Shown: positions 1 to 13,560, counted from the stretch's first letter. The stretch is 64,000 nt of DNA from Combretum micranthum (GCA_024138025.1 JAMXBD010001206.1:372001-436000); one strand, 5' to 3'. The notes: generated by a model not told the origin, from the letters alone. Numbers and translations: made by a program.

Positions 1-3000
1 TAAAACTTCAAAGAGTACTAATTTGAACATATCTTTTTAAGGCCAAATGATGTAAGTCCCCTGCCTCTACAAGGGAATAGGACAAGCACAAAAGGTTCAA
101 GTGAATTCTAGAGGCACTAGCAACAATTTAGCAAGTTTAGAAAACCTAAAGGGTGTTTTGTAAGTAAGTTTGGAACCAAGTGCTATGAAGTAGAATCGAC
201 CTAAATCAATGGAGCAGTCGAGCAAACCCATGGAAGAGCACCCAACCTAAACCACCCCATCTAGTTTTAAATCAATTGATTAATTAAGGTTAGTTGACAA
301 GGGATAGTTTGGCCATGGTGGGTTAAATGCCCTCTTGCGTAATTGTATAATTTTATGAGTTTTACCTATTTTTTCCTATTTTATTAGATTTTCCATATTT
401 TAGTTATCTTAGCGATTTTGTTTTATGTTATTTAAAGTATCATTAGTGCCATAAATGGTTTAGGAATATCACTTGAGACTATTTGGATAATTAATTGTTG
501 GTTCCGTTAGTTTTCCTTGTTTAGAGATCCACCCAACCTATTTGTGTAACTAGATTTTTAGACTTGAATTTAATTTCTATTTTTTTTTAGTCTTAAGCCT
601 ATAAATAGATTACTAATCATATTCCACATTAGATTAGAGTGTTTTATGTTGAAACCTCTTTCATGTCAATTTAACAAACAATGTTACTAAGACTACTTTA
701 CTCTTGTTATGAATATTACATGAATTTCTATTCTCTTATTATTTTTATCATCAATTGGATCAAAATTATGGTGGACAATGTTAATTGAATTATATTGATT
801 CTTTTAACATCCATAAACATTTCACATATGGTGTATCATCTCAACTATGATCCAATCTCAAACTAGCTTTTACTTGTGTTCGATATTTAATCAGTGGTTT
901 CGTTTATATCTCTTTTAGTAAATCTAATAAATCCATAAATATAAAAAAAAAATCACTTATTCATAATTCTTGGAATTAAAAATTAATAGTAAAGGAATTT
1001 ACTAAGTGTATCTTAGACATGCATTGGTGAACACATCACCAAATTTGCTCATTTTCCAAGTGTACATGGTTGTTAAAGATTTTTGGCTCATTTAACAAAT
1101 TTATTTTTCTCTTTCATATTAAATTGGTTCTATTTTCTTATGAAGTTTTGAATTTTAAACATTAAAAAACTTATGTAATAGTTTGTTTGAATTTTAGAAT
1201 TATTTATTTAGAATTTTACACTTTCAAATAATATTGTGAAACTGCTATCTGCTACAAAGTTTGAATCTTTGGGCTAAGTGATCAGATATAGGGAGTTAAA
1301 TCCTTTAACTTAAGATAACTTGAGAAGATTTGCTATAATAGGTTAAAAGTAGGAGCCATTGGATTGGACTTTTTGCTCTCAATCTTTTCTATAGAAACTC
1401 ATGTCCACATAGACTTATACTTGGGATGAGTCCATAGAAGGATCCATCAAGAGATAACTCATTTTTGTATAGCTTGATCCCCACTATCCAACACATGTTG
1501 TATAAGTATGATCCCCACAATTCAACTCAAATAAATGGTATAATGAAAACACATACCAAGACAATGTGCCACCACCTGATTATTACATGGTACACCAATA
1601 ATATTTTTCTGCTATTTGCAGTGTTGCCATTCAACATATTTCTTCATTCATTGCCATTTGTTCTAAAAGCTATTACAAGCAAAAGAAGAGAAATAAATAA
1701 AGATGCTGGCAAAAGACTACAATGAAGACCAATGGGAGAATGTGAAAGCTATTAAGAAGACCTAAAGCAAACTAACATGGGAGAAAGATAGAGGAAGGCC
1801 GGTTGAACCTTAAAGTGATGTTGCTATGATAGACTCTCTTTGATTACTAGTAGCCGTGAAATCATCCTTATTTCCTTCCTACTATGATGCTATGCACTTA
1901 TTAATTGTCATTTGTAGCTCCACCTAGCTACAATATAACTTAAGTTGTAGCAATCATAATTGAAAACTAGTTATTTGGGGAGCTAACAAAGAGAACATAC
2001 AAGAGTCAAAATGAAATGTATCAACCACTATTACACTTTGCTTGACCTTTTAGCATACTCTACTTAATTGGAACAAGCTCCAGTTATCTACAATTAGTCA
2101 TTGACAAGCTCTGTTCATCAGTATATCAAGTTGCTAGTTCATCGAAGTGAGCTAAGATGTTCATGGGGATATATGCACTTGGTTAGTTTACTAACTCAAA
2201 CTCTCCATGCTTTGTTCTTCTTCTTCTCCTCTTTATCTTTGAATCCATATTATTTCCACTAACGCATATGATTCATTTTGCATCAGCCTATAGAAAAGAG
2301 TTAAAGAAGAAGTAGCTTTATAGTAACTATTCAAGTCAAAACTTGAAGCAATAAATGGAGCTAAAGAGAAAATCATATTGTTGTAGAGTAGCTGTTGAAG
2401 AGAGTAGAAAAGGAACTAGCAATATAGTCTTGAAAATCTAAACAAGTTGTGTGCTACTTGATGAGGCCATGAACTTAGAAGTTTCTCAGATCTGCGATAT
2501 CTTCTAGTCCAAGATGTTATTTCTTTGTTGTTATGTCACCATGCCAAGCTCAATAAAAAATATTGATAAGCCCATGTCATGACATATAGCTCTTTATTAT
2601 GTTGCATTAAAAATAAAGAACAAAATGACAAGTAATTGTTTTATTCTTCATTCTTAAACTCTGATGTTATGTTCTTAATTAAGGGTATGTAGTCATTTCA
2701 AGGCCATTATATGTCTCATCATCTTACTCTTACATTTAATTTGTAATTGCTACTCCACTCATGATGTCTTTCTGCATCTCAATTCTTGTTATGATTTCTG
2801 TGTTAGGATATATATATATATATATATATTAATGACAACTGCTTTGGTGTTCTCATTTGTGGCTTCTTTTATGCATGGAATGGATTTCTTTAATTTGAAG
2901 TGAAGATGGGTTATCCTTGTTAGTGGTCTATAACTCATGATTCTCAACTTTCTTATGAGAACCAAGCAAATATGTTCACCTACTTAGGTTTATATTAGAT

Positions 3001-3306
3001 GGTTGCTTGTAGAATAATTCCAGCATTTAGTTCCTAAAAGGCAACCTTTGAAAATCCTATCGTGTAGTCCCTAAGGGTTTCCCTAAGTTGCTACCTTTAC
3101 AAGGTACAAAGATGACGTATCCATTTCTAGGGGTTTCTGAATTAAGAAATGCTTCAAAAACATGCTCACAATATCACAAAAGGCATGTGATTAAGTTAAA
3201 GGGAAATCGCACGTACTATTTATATAATGCTCATAATAGGTTATTAGGGAAACCTTTGCAAGTTCTTTAATATATGATCTTTAGGATCCCCTTATCTCAT
3301 TGAACT
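1..3306. other. Intergenic AT-rich DNA, no gene recognised
   Basis: Only short open frames without recognisable protein motifs occur here. The first kilobase looks LTR-like: a TATA motif (cctataaatag near 598) lies in AT-rich sequence, but no partner repeat is visible, so this stays a suspicion. A pure (AT)n run of about 22 bases lies at 2808-2829. Confidence 0.5.
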
Positions 3307-3314
3307 CTTTCACC

Positions 3315-4131
3315 TAAGAATATAACTAGGTCGGCCATTATAGGGTTTCTAACTCACCCGATTTGGTAAAAACCCTATAATGTGAATCCTATAGTGTTTT
3401 AAGGTTGGGTTGGGTTATAAGGTTGGGTTTGGATATTATAAAAACCAAATGGATAGCTGATCTAATAATATAATTTAAGAAAATAAAAAATAAAAACATT
3501 TGTAAAAGTGATGGCTTTAGGTGTGGCTCTCTCGATGATGGCCTTAAGTAGTATTTAAAAGTTGAATCGACACGTGAATGAGAACGATCTCGTCTATTTA
3601 TTCATTATTTTTTTAAAACAACACGAATATGAATTGTGGAATAAGCATAGATACAATGATATCGTAAATTTATAATTTGATCGGGAAAAAATTAAAAACC
3701 AAAGAAAAGGAAAAACATAAACATGAGTATTTCAAGACTCGACCTGTCTTAATCCTTTGCTTTTTATTTAGATTAACATGTCAACTTTGGTGTTTACTTC
3801 TTTATTTACTTTTCAATTTTGCATATAATGTATGAAATTATCCGGTTTGTAACTTTATAGTTCTTTTTATATCATTTGTATCATTATTGTTTAAGCCTCT
3901 TAAATTTCTTAAATATTATTACAATTTGAAAACAAATTGGGAAAGAAAAAGGAAGAATTTAAAAAAAAAAAAAGTAAGTTTCAGGTTATTGAGAAAACCC
4001 TATTGAGTGGGTTTAGATATAGTATAAAAACCTTATAAGTTTATATGGTCGGGTTTGGTATACTCTATAGGGTAGTAGTTTGGTTTTTGTCTTCACATGA
4101 TCCGTCTAAAACTCGACCTATTTACATCCTA
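3315..4131. mobile_element. hAT-like non-autonomous element (MITE), 817 bp
   Basis: The two ends form imperfect inverted repeats: the left end reads taagaatataactaggtcg and the reverse complement of the right end reads taggatgtaaataggtcgag. The flanks carry ctttcacc (3307-3314) and ctttcact (4132-4139), a 7/8 match of the 8-bp target duplication length typical of hAT transposons. Subterminal regions repeat a tgggtt / accctataa theme in opposite orientations. There is no transposase frame, so movement would have depended on an enzyme supplied elsewhere. The degenerate ends suggest an old insertion. Confidence 0.72.
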
Positions 4132-4480
4132 CTTTCACTATAGGGATTTTGATTCTCACAAGGACAACCTCATCTTTGATCGCTTGAATAAATGATAAAT
4201 CTTCTCATGGAATCTTGCTAAAGGTGCTCTTCTTGCCTTCTTTTTCCTCAAAGATCATTTTTATGCTACCTTCCAAATAGTCATTGTTTACTTGTCAGGA
4301 GAGGTAAACCATAACAGGCTTGGCTATTTGCACTTGGGGAGCTTCTATTGGTTAGGGTCCAACAAAGATTCAGTCATGGGGATTCACAAATTGAATCCAT
4401 TGATCAACTCCATGGTTGTTATGACCATTTGCATTGAATTCATCTCCCCATTTAAGCAAGGCAACGCTGGTGTTCAAGCT

Positions 4481-5872
4481 TGTTAAGTTCTCTTAAATGA
4501 GTTTTGATGATAACAAAAAAAGTTAAAAGATATCTGATGAATCTATTTTAAGTATGTAGAACAAAGATATTCATTTCTTACAGACACTTCAGAAGATAAT
4601 CAAATAAACGTATCAGTAGATACTTGAACAAACAATTGGATGAATGTTACTTTGGTTTGTAGGATGTTTGCTCATACAATTTTTATCGATCATCAAAATA
4701 TAAGTTGGATTTAATTGAAAGCCTAGCTCCAATAATTAAGTGTATTTAGGTAATGCACTTAATTTTTTTCACATAAGGAGGATAATAATCCATAGAGATT
4801 TTCTTCAATAATGTTTCACCAATTTTTTAAGAAGTTTTTACGCAACGACAAGAAGTTTTTACAAGTTTTTGTGAAGATGTTTTATCAAGATGCAGCAAAG
4901 ATGTTAGAACAAGTTCGAACATGTTTTATCTCGACATAATAGTTCCTACAGATGAAGATAAGGATAAAGATATTATCTATCTTATTTGATATCAACTGAA
5001 GATTATCCAAAATTAGAGGGATCTTTGAATTTCAAATTAAATTTATCTAACCAAATTGTTGAAGATTTAGATGAAAATAAAATATCAAAAGCATATGAAG
5101 GAAATGGGCGGCAAAAGATATGATCAATCAATTTAAAGTTTGAATGCTTTGATAAGATAGTCAAATCCTACACATATAAGGATATCAACCCTATCCATGC
5201 TACAAAGAAGCCATTAGAAGATACCATGGGATGTTTTGAACGTTTGAAGATTTCTATCAAGAAGAACCATTCAAGAATCAATATATATACTCCGGTCTCC
5301 AGCTTTCAAGATTCAAAGATAGAAGAAAAAAGATACATGAGAGAACAACAAGAACAACATCTAAAGTTTTCATTCGTACTTGCAAAAGCCTCTTGAGCAA
5401 ACTGATAGACACTTTGACAGACACTACAAGCTTCATCTTTTCATTACGAGCTTAAACTAGAGAATTCATATTTTCTAATGCTTGCAACATCTTTTGCGAG
5501 TGAAGATTAACATAGAAGTGAGGTTACAAAAGTCTTGTAGTCTGTGCATAGTTGAGTGGTAGGCTAGAAAGATAGAGCAATAGCTATTGCTGTTTGTAAC
5601 TTTTCTTTACTATTGGATTAGTGGAATAATTGGTGTGAAAGACCAGATTCTCAGCTAAGTTGGAAGAGAAGACTGACTTATGAAGAGGAACCTCTATAAA
5701 TCGCTATCTTCTTTATTTAATTGCACTTTAAATTTTGTCATTTTATTTGCAGCTTATTACTTGTATTCGTATCATAAAACAATAACAAGTTGCATAAGTT
5801 TCATTTGTTTAAATATTTTCAAAAATGTTTTGACAAGCAATTGAAACCCCCCACCCCCTCCCCCTCTCCTCC

Positions 5873-5908
<36 letters not shown>

Positions 5909-5959
5909 TCTCTCCCTTCCTCTTCTTTCCCCCTGTTGTTTGCCATTTTAGGACTTGCA
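4481..5959 (+). mobile_element. Ty1/copia solo LTR (SIRE/Maximus-like), 1479 bp
   Basis: The element starts TGTTAAGTTC and ends GACTTGCA, so it has the canonical TG...CA LTR ends, and it is flanked by a perfect 5-bp duplication AAGCT (4476-4480 and 5960-5964). The early motif gagttttgatgataacaaa and the C/T-rich stretch near the 3' end are, from memory, features of SIRE/Maximus-class copia LTRs. No internal coding region or second LTR is present, so this is a solo LTR left by unequal recombination between the two LTRs of one element. The tract at 5847-5933 is expanded into a CT microsatellite. Confidence 0.82.
5847..5933. repeat. Pyrimidine tract / (TC)n microsatellite
   Basis: A nearly pure C/T tract of about 87 bases contains a pure (TC)n run at about 5879-5904. 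It lies inside the 3' part of the solo LTR. A 62-codon open frame on the minus strand here is only the translation of this repeat. Confidence 0.9.
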
Positions 5960-5964
5960 AAGCT

Positions 5965-7035
5965 TGTACATATAAGCTTGAAGTCTTTTAATTCATCATT
6001 ATGCTTAAAATATGTTCTCTCTAGTTTCTTAAGTCACTATATATCTATAGGGTTAGAGGTTATAGGCTATTTGCCCCCTTAGGATGCGGTGGGATTCCTA
6101 CTATTAATGTGTCTGAAATTTATAGCCACTACTATAAGTGAACCTAAACAAAAGTAAAGGAAGTGTTTGGAAGAATTTGACTTTTACATGTCTCCCACAG
6201 ATGACAGCAAAATGTTGGAGCCTTAATCTTACTATTAGAGTGATTTGGATGTAAGCTTCTTAATCAATGGGGCTGCAAAACAACAATGGCCTTGTGAGCA
6301 TTAGGGGTTATCTCTAGTGCAGCTACTCCAAAGGTTAACTCAACAAGGTATTCGTGCTAGTGTGAGGCGAATGAGAGAGTAAGGTCTATTGTTCTCAAAC
6401 TTGAGTTTTAGGATGTCCCATAGGAGTATATATAGGGCGTCGGAGATTAGCTGTTACCCATGGCAGTTATTAGATTATAGAGATAGTACAGGTTGTGGAA
6501 GTTCGTTAGCAGATTGTGAATTACCCCAAACTTTCACCTATCTAAGTCAAAAATAGTTTCATTGAATAGTATAATAGGTAGTTGATTTTGAATTAGAATT
6601 AGAATGTAATTTAGAAATTTAACTTTGATAGTCTAGTTAAATCAAGTAAAGTAACTTATAGGATAAAATTAGATAATTTAACATAATCAAATTATTAAAT
6701 AGATTAATTGAAATTGAGATTTCAAATATCCCCTTCAAATTCACTAATTGCCTCAACTATCTATTTTAAACTCTATTTCACTTTCAAATTTAATTCCATG
6801 AACCTTTAAACAAGTAATTTAAAAGTTTAGTAAACTTCTAAACCCCTGAACTTTAGTTAACTTTTATTTTCTAAAATCCCTATAGTTTTTAAATTAATTA
6901 CTTATTTAAAATTATCGGCTCTTAAGCCAAACTTAAACTTAACATTAAATTCTTGCAAATTGAAGTCCTAAACTAGATTTGTGATTTAAGATATTAATTT
7001 CTATTTTATAAGTTCTCAAATTATTTTCTAATTAC
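5965..7035. other. Intergenic, no gene recognised
   Basis: AT-rich sequence without a recognisable coding frame. The first 500 bases are less AT-rich and may be repeat-derived, but no boundaries are visible. Confidence 0.4.
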
Positions 7036-7339
7036 TTTCAAAATGTGAGATAATTATCTGAACTTTAGCAAAATATATAATTAGGTACCTAAACATTTAA
7101 ATTGATCAATTTAGTACTTGAACTTTAAAATTGATTAATTTGATACCTGAAAGAACTTTTTATGCACATCAACAGTACCTCTATCAAGTTCTATTAAGTA
7201 ATAAATTCATCAATTTCAAAGTTTTTCAAGTATTAAATTGATCAATTTTAAAGTTTAGGTATTAAATCGATCAATTTGAAAGTTCAAATACATAATTGCA
7301 TATTTTGCAAAAGTTTAAGCACCATTTATGATATTAACC
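7036..7339. repeat. Foldback repeat copy A
   Basis: The whole unit folds on itself. The left arm (actttagcaaaatatataat... then aaattgatcaattt) recurs in reverse complement on the right (attgcatattttgcaaaagt). Several AAATTGATCAATTT-type palindromes sit inside both arms. The right terminus reads atttatgatattaac, and the equivalent terminus recurs in copies B to D. No coding capacity. Consistent with a foldback MITE. Confidence 0.65.
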
Positions 7340-7507
7340 CTTTACTTTAAACTTGTGTGGGTTTTTCCTATAGTTTTTTTTTTTATATCAAGTTCTTTCT
7401 TTAATAGATTTATTTATTTATATCCTTTATTACAAAAGAAAAGTAGACATTATTCATATTAGATATTTTAGTATGACGTATTAGAATTATTCTACTATTA
7501 AAAAATG

Positions 7508-7704
7508 GTTAATGTTAGAAATGATACCTAAACTTTGACAAAATGTGCAATTCGGTACCTAAAAAGCTTTGAAATTCATCAATTTAGTACCTAAAAGAAC
7601 CTGATAGAGGTGATGTTGGTATGCAGTACTAAATTGATTAATGTTATAATTCAAGTACTAATTAAATATTTACTCAAAGTTTAGGTAGTATATGTTACAT
7701 TAAC
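7508..7704. repeat. Foldback repeat copy B (short)
   Basis: Starts gttaatgttagaaatgatacc and ends ggtagtatatgttacattaac, which are inverted copies of one another. It is shorter than copies A and D, probably through loss of part of the hairpin interior. Confidence 0.6.
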
Positions 7705-7718
7705 CCCTAAAAAATGGA

Positions 7719-7930
7719 ATAACGTCACGAATAGTACCTGAACTTGGTAAAATATGCAATTAAATACTTGACTAGTGAAATTGATCAATTTGGTACCTAA
7801 ACTTTGAAATTTACTAATTTAGTATATGAAGAACTTTAAAATCGATCAATTTAATACCTAAAAGAACTTGACGAAGGTACTATTGGTATGCATGTTAGTT
7901 TAAAGTTCAAGTACTATTTGTGATATTAAC
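7719..7930. repeat. Foldback repeat copy C
   Basis: Starts aacgtcacgaatagtacctg and ends agtactatttgtgatattaac in inverted orientation, with internal attgatcaattt palindromes. It follows copy B after only about 14 bases. Confidence 0.6.
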
Positions 7931-8179
7931 CAAAAAAAGAAAGAAAGAAGATTTCTAAGCTAACAAGGCAAGTATAAATACATTAAAAAATTAAAAATAA
8001 AAAGGGAAATGAAAGGAGGATGTAGGAACACAATGGGGGGCTTAGACTACAAGTCTTAGAGAACAACATTGGTTCTTACTATATTCCTACCTCCATGTCC
8101 AAGTATACAATAAATAAAATCCACTAAATTTAATTATTTAGGATCAACTTTTGGGCCTTCACCCATTGATTCATAAAGA

Positions 8180-8480
8180 GTTAATTTCATGAATGGTATC
8201 GAAACTTTGATAAAATATATAATTAAGTACCTGAATTTTGAAATTGATCCATTTAGTAGTTGAACTTTAAAATTAATCAATTTAATACTTGAAGTAACTT
8301 ATTGGGTATGCCAATGGTATCCCCGTCAAGTTCTTGTATGTACTAAATTAATCGATTTCAAAGTTTTTCAAGTAATAAATTGATTATTTTCAAAGTTTAG
8401 GTATTAAATTGTTCAATTTTAAAGTTCAGATATCTAATTTCATATTTTGTCAAAGTCTAGGTACCATTTATAACATTATC
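8180..8480. repeat. Foldback repeat copy D
   Basis: Starts gttaatttcatgaatggtat and ends aggtaccatttataacatta, which are inverted copies. Its length and internal layout match copy A, including a central taaattaatcgatttcaaag block. Confidence 0.65.
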
Positions 8481-8646
8481 TCATTCATAAATTATCTATT
8501 AGTTAAAAATGAGATTTATTTCAATTTACAGTGCAAAACCCTTAATGTACTATATTTTTATGATTGTTGCTATATTTTTGTCGTAAATAGATTCAATTCC
8601 TTCATTCAATCTACCATAAAAATATATGCTAAAAATAATTAAGATA

Positions 8647-8901
8647 AAATGTCACATTTGATAGAACTTTGTGCAAAAATTTAATCTAGTGCAGCAATCT
8701 ATCAATATTAGATGGTGTTGAGAGCAATAGTAAATATTCAATGATATGTTGTGTTTTTCACATTTGCAAATAGAGCAAACTTTGTCAAAAGGGTAGTGAA
8801 AATAGCCACAAAAGTTTAATTATGTATTGAATTGATCATTTTAAAATTTAGGTATTAAATTAAATTTTCATGCAAAGTTTAGGTACCAAATTTGACGTTT
8901 A
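8647..8901. repeat. Foldback repeat copy E (variant family)
   Basis: The left arm aaatgtcacatttgatagaa pairs with the right arm aggtaccaaatttgacgttt. The ends differ from copies A-D (aaatgtcaaatttgg instead of gttaatgtcacaaatgg), so this is a related subfamily shared with copy F. Confidence 0.55.
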
Positions 8902-9065
8902 CCTAATAATTAAATATATAACATATAAATGGAGATATTAGACAAATTATGAGATATGTTAAATGCTTTCTTTTTCTTAAACTCCATATTGCTAAAAATA
9001 TAAATATATGCTAATGAAAAGTAATAAGGTATGGTCGAAAGAATACTCATGGTTAATTTTTGGGA

Positions 9066-9385
9066 AAATGTCAAATTTGGTATCTTAACTTTGTACAAAA
9101 ATTTAATTTGGCACCTGAATTTTGAATTAATCAGTTTATTATCTAATCATACTTTTTGTGATTATTTTTTACTACTAGTAGGAAGCAGTCTATTAGCACT
9201 AAATAGTGTAAAAAAGGTTAGTAAACAAATTCATTAATATGTTGTCTCTTTCAAGTTATCAAACAACTAAACAATATTAAGGTGGTAATAACAATAATTA
9301 TAAAAAATTCAATTTAGTATATTAAATTGACCACTAAAGTTTAAGTACTACATTAAATTTTTATGCAAAGTTTAAAGGATTAATA
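9066..9385. repeat. Foldback repeat copy F (variant family)
   Basis: The left arm aaatgtcaaatttggtatct and a following aacttt...aaaatttaattt block are matched in reverse complement near 9330-9385 (aaatttttatgcaaagttta). Same subfamily as copy E. Confidence 0.5.
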
Positions 9386-10289
9386 TCCAATTCAATACCT
9401 AAACTTTCAATTTGTCCATTTGATACCTAATTGTTGCTATTATCACTATAATTACACTATTATTAGTGTAACCATTGCTTATTTTATTCTTTGGAATATA
9501 AAAGAGTGTTGGCCAAATAATAGCCCACACATAAAGCTTACACTTATCCCATCATTTTACCTACTTCAATTACAAGGTTTTTAATTTACCCAATAGATAT
9601 TAGCTTTATCCATAAAAATTAAGCAATGTGGGATGAGTACTTACACATGTAGACCTTACCATCAACAACTCTGGGATTGAAAACATTTGATCCATAATAT
9701 ATTTGATAAACTAAAATTAAGCAATCACAATCTTTCTTTCTTTTGATTTTTCAAGTCACATCTTTCTATTTTGCTTTATTTTCATCAACTCCTCAAAGAT
9801 ATTATCAACTCATGTTAGCTTGTTTCTTCTTTACTCTTCAAGTATTCTGTCTCCATTTATACCTTCATGTATAGGGAAAAAAAAATTTGTAGAGAGCTTA
9901 GCTTGATTACAATTTTCAAAACCTAAATACCATAAAAAAATGAAAAGTTCCTTTTAACCAATTCCTTTTCAGGTCTGTTTGGCTGGCCTATTTTTTATTT
10001 GTATCTATATCTGTATTTGTATTGAAACAATATGTGTAAATATATCCAATTTGCATTTATATTTTATCTGTATTTGATTTATTTAATTTTTTATGAGGAT
10101 TGTCAACTTTTTTTTATCTGTATCTATTTCTTGACAAATAATTTATTAGAAAAAAAAAGTTTAAAAAAAGTATATGTATCTGTCAAAAAAGCTAAACAAA
10201 CACTCTTCAACTCCTTGAATCCATTGTCCTCATCGTTTTTGTCACTCCTCGAATAGGGTCAATGCATAACCAAACGTGCTACATATAAC
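9386..10289. other. Intergenic, no gene recognised
   Basis: AT-rich sequence without supportable coding frames, RNA genes or bounded repeats. Confidence 0.45.
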
Positions 10290-13200
10290 ACTTATGTTTA
10301 TATGCAAAGGCAACTATTACTAGTCCATTTACTGTGAGTGTTTCGGCCAATTTTAGATATGAAATCCTTCACTTAGTTTTGTAAAACCATTTGAGTACAA
10401 TAGAAGATTTAAATCGAAGAATTTCTAAACGTCACTCTAACAAGAAGTTGACATCTATACTATCTCATATGTCCTGTTACAATACAGAAATCCAAATACA
10501 AGATGAAAAGTGAACAACAAATATTACAATCCAACGCTTAACTCATCTTAGCAAATACAACCCATCCTTCTAAGCCTCACTATACATCTGTTACAACCAA
10601 AGCCAATATAAGGCCAAAACTCACTAAAAACATCAAGATACAACACAACACAGTGAGAACAACCACTTCAACAAGTCTAGTCACTCTACTCATCCAGGAG
10701 CTCATCTACATCAACATGAAGACCCAAGTAGTCATAAGGATCCTTATTAGCCTCGTCATCGCCTGAAAAAGAAGAAATTAGTCAAAGCCCGGTACAAAAT
10801 CAACACAAACACACACCATATGATTACACATTTATATGCTAACACATGCAACAACCATAAATTTATATATTTAATTTATGAACAAAATCAATAGTGGGGC
10901 ACTCACACTCTAACAATATGTTAGGGGAATCTAAGGATCTTGAGTAGCAACAACTACTTAAGAGGTTGATATAGATGATCTAGGTACCTTTATCTCTTAA
11001 AAGAAATTATACTTAACAGTCTTATAGGGTTCACAGCCATTACTCATCCCTACCCTCCTTAGTTCATCACACAGTTTAACCTTGGAGCCCATTATCCTAA
11101 GCTAAAGGGGCACTACTTCTCTCTTATTTATCATGTTGGCATTGCCACGTAAGGTTGTCGCTCCCCGAATCAAATTAAAAAACACAAGCAAACTCAAACA
11201 AGTAATTAGACTATCTTTAAGTATTAATTTATTTTAGGATATTTATCCTAGCAAGTAACACCCAAGTTATTGCATATATATACATAAGTTGGAGTCTCTC
11301 TACGAAATAGATCATGGGTAATCCATAGAGTAAGAATTTGTATAAGAAATTATCTCAAATAAGTTTTAAGTCGCTAGCTCTATCATTTACTTTTATTAAA
11401 TCAACTATTAATATTTCTAAGTTAATTTTATATATTATATAATCAATTTGAGATTTCATTAATTCCTGCTCGAAATATTAATTTATAAATTAATATTATG
11501 TTCAAAAGTAAATTTTAGTTTTAAATCATTTGATATATAAAGTTTCATTTTATACTCAAACCAACCACCTAAACTCATTTTGTACTTGTCCAGCTCTTAA
11601 GGTGTTATTCTTAGTAACCTAACTTGTAATCACTCTAACAAACTTTTTATTAGGTAAAATAAGGCATTTAAATTATAATTAATCCATTCATATCTTTACA
11701 ATCTAACTTTACCTTTAAGTGTCCTGAGAAATCTAAACTAGCTTCCTTATTTATTTGGATTGTTGGATTTTTTTGTATCGGATATGTATTAGATCAGTAT
11801 CGGTTCGGTTTGGTCAATTTATGAGTAGAACTTTCAATTTTTCATCGATATCATATATATATAGGTTTAGTATCTATTCGGTTTGACAACAATGCCAAAA
11901 TGACACCAAAATGAGGATCCAAACAAGCCTATAGGTTATTATCATCTTATAAGTCATTATTTATAGATATTTTATTAAATAAATTCCTAAGATCAAAATA
12001 AATAATGACTCATCTTAAAATTTATATTTTAATATCAATATACATTATTTACATTTATTCCATATTTATTTGATTAATTTTTTTAATTCCAATATTTCAC
12101 TTTTTATAGGAAATTAGAACACACCCTAACTTTAATCAATCGGTTCACCCACTTTTACATGGGTTCTTGAGCCCAAAATTTTATGTAAACCACCTAACAC
12201 ATTAATTTACATATTGTTGATAGAAGATTTTCGACTAAGGCCTATTGGACCAGAGCCCTAGACCAATGGGCCTCCAGGTTCAATACCACCGCTGATAAAG
12301 CCCACTCCATGAAGGCCTCAAGGGAAAATGACCCCCTAATCTCAAAGGAAAGCTTCTGGATGACCACGATTCTCTTGAGAAACACACGCTATCACGCCCC
12401 GAAGGTATCCTAGTAGTAGTAAACAAGTTACACTTGATTACTATCACTAGTTTACCTAAAGGGAATGGCATGTTTTTAAATAATAGGATCTTTTAGTTGC
12501 TTTGATAAGAAATGACAAATATATGTAAGTCATAAATTAGTAAATAACTAGCTTAGGTTACAATAAAAACAAAGAACTTATCCCATAATCTTTCATGAGC
12601 TTTCATTCTTGAAGTTCTTACCAGAGCAAAACTCTTGGAAGTAACCTGCCATGGCCTAAGTGTAAACCTGAAAGGACTGCTGGTGTATGAGTGAAACCAC
12701 GAGCTCAGTGAATAACCAGAACTTACCACATATCAAACAAGTTTATTAACAATCATATAAAATGCATCGATCAAGCATATATACAAATACAAGCCTGAAT
12801 AACCCAAAATCCAAGTAGGATGAAGATTTATGCCTCTCATCAGGATTGAAGGAATACGATATTATGGCCTATCTACCCAAGAGAAACTAAGCATACAAGA
12901 AAACAACAAATCTCACTTTAATTATCACTTTGAATTCATCATGTCTTTAACACTCATTTCCTGTTTTAGTTTTAGAAACTCCATGAAGTGTTAGTCATTT
13001 CAAGCAATACCATAAGCGGTATCCTTCATTTACCATTTAGTTCCTATGGTATCAACAGAACAAAGGTAATCTTGCAATTAACTAATAGCTTCCTTGCCTA
13101 GATAAACCAAGCATTACCAAAGATCCGAAACATCAACACGTAGTAGGCTACCACTTACTCAAAAGCTGCTTATGTAATGCACGCTCATTTCCTTTATGGT

Positions 13201-13560
13201 GCCAGTAGTTTTTAATCAGGTTTAAGGCGATCAATCATTATACTGACAAGCAACATGTTATACAAGCGATATAGTCATACAAAATTCTATTATTATTATC
13301 ATTATAGTGATTTGGCAACCAATATTCCATATAACAAACAATTTCCATAAACCTATACAGCACATTCAGGTTATTATCTTTCATTAAAGGTTGGCTAAGC
13401 TACAAGCACATATAATGTAATAAGACTGAGTTACTCACCTGCTCATATTGGCTAGTCGTAGTAATCAATAGAAAAATCCTCCCCAATATCAAGATCACCT
13501 ATTGAAATGAATAATATATTCATCAATATCATATAAACAATATAATTAAATTTCTATAAG
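10290..13560 (-). mobile_element. Antisense LTR-derived sequence, Tekay/Del-like
   Basis: Read on the minus strand, several blocks match the LTRs of the Ty3/gypsy element at 20.6-30.9 kb in the same order. These are gggagcgacaacct (from 11155-11175), the stretch ending tgctactcaagatccttag (10920-10985), and a ttcttctttttcaggcgatg block (10745-10765) equivalent to cttctacaggtgtcaatg in the intact LTR. The sequences are too diverged to be the same insertion. No gag or pol is visible and the ends are not resolved; the upper part (12.2-13.5 kb) is assigned only by its general LTR-like appearance. Probably an old solo or truncated LTR. Confidence 0.45.

Noticed and set aside
5772..5960. Minus-strand open frame rich in R, E and G
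   Set aside because: It is a translation of the CT microsatellite inside the solo LTR.
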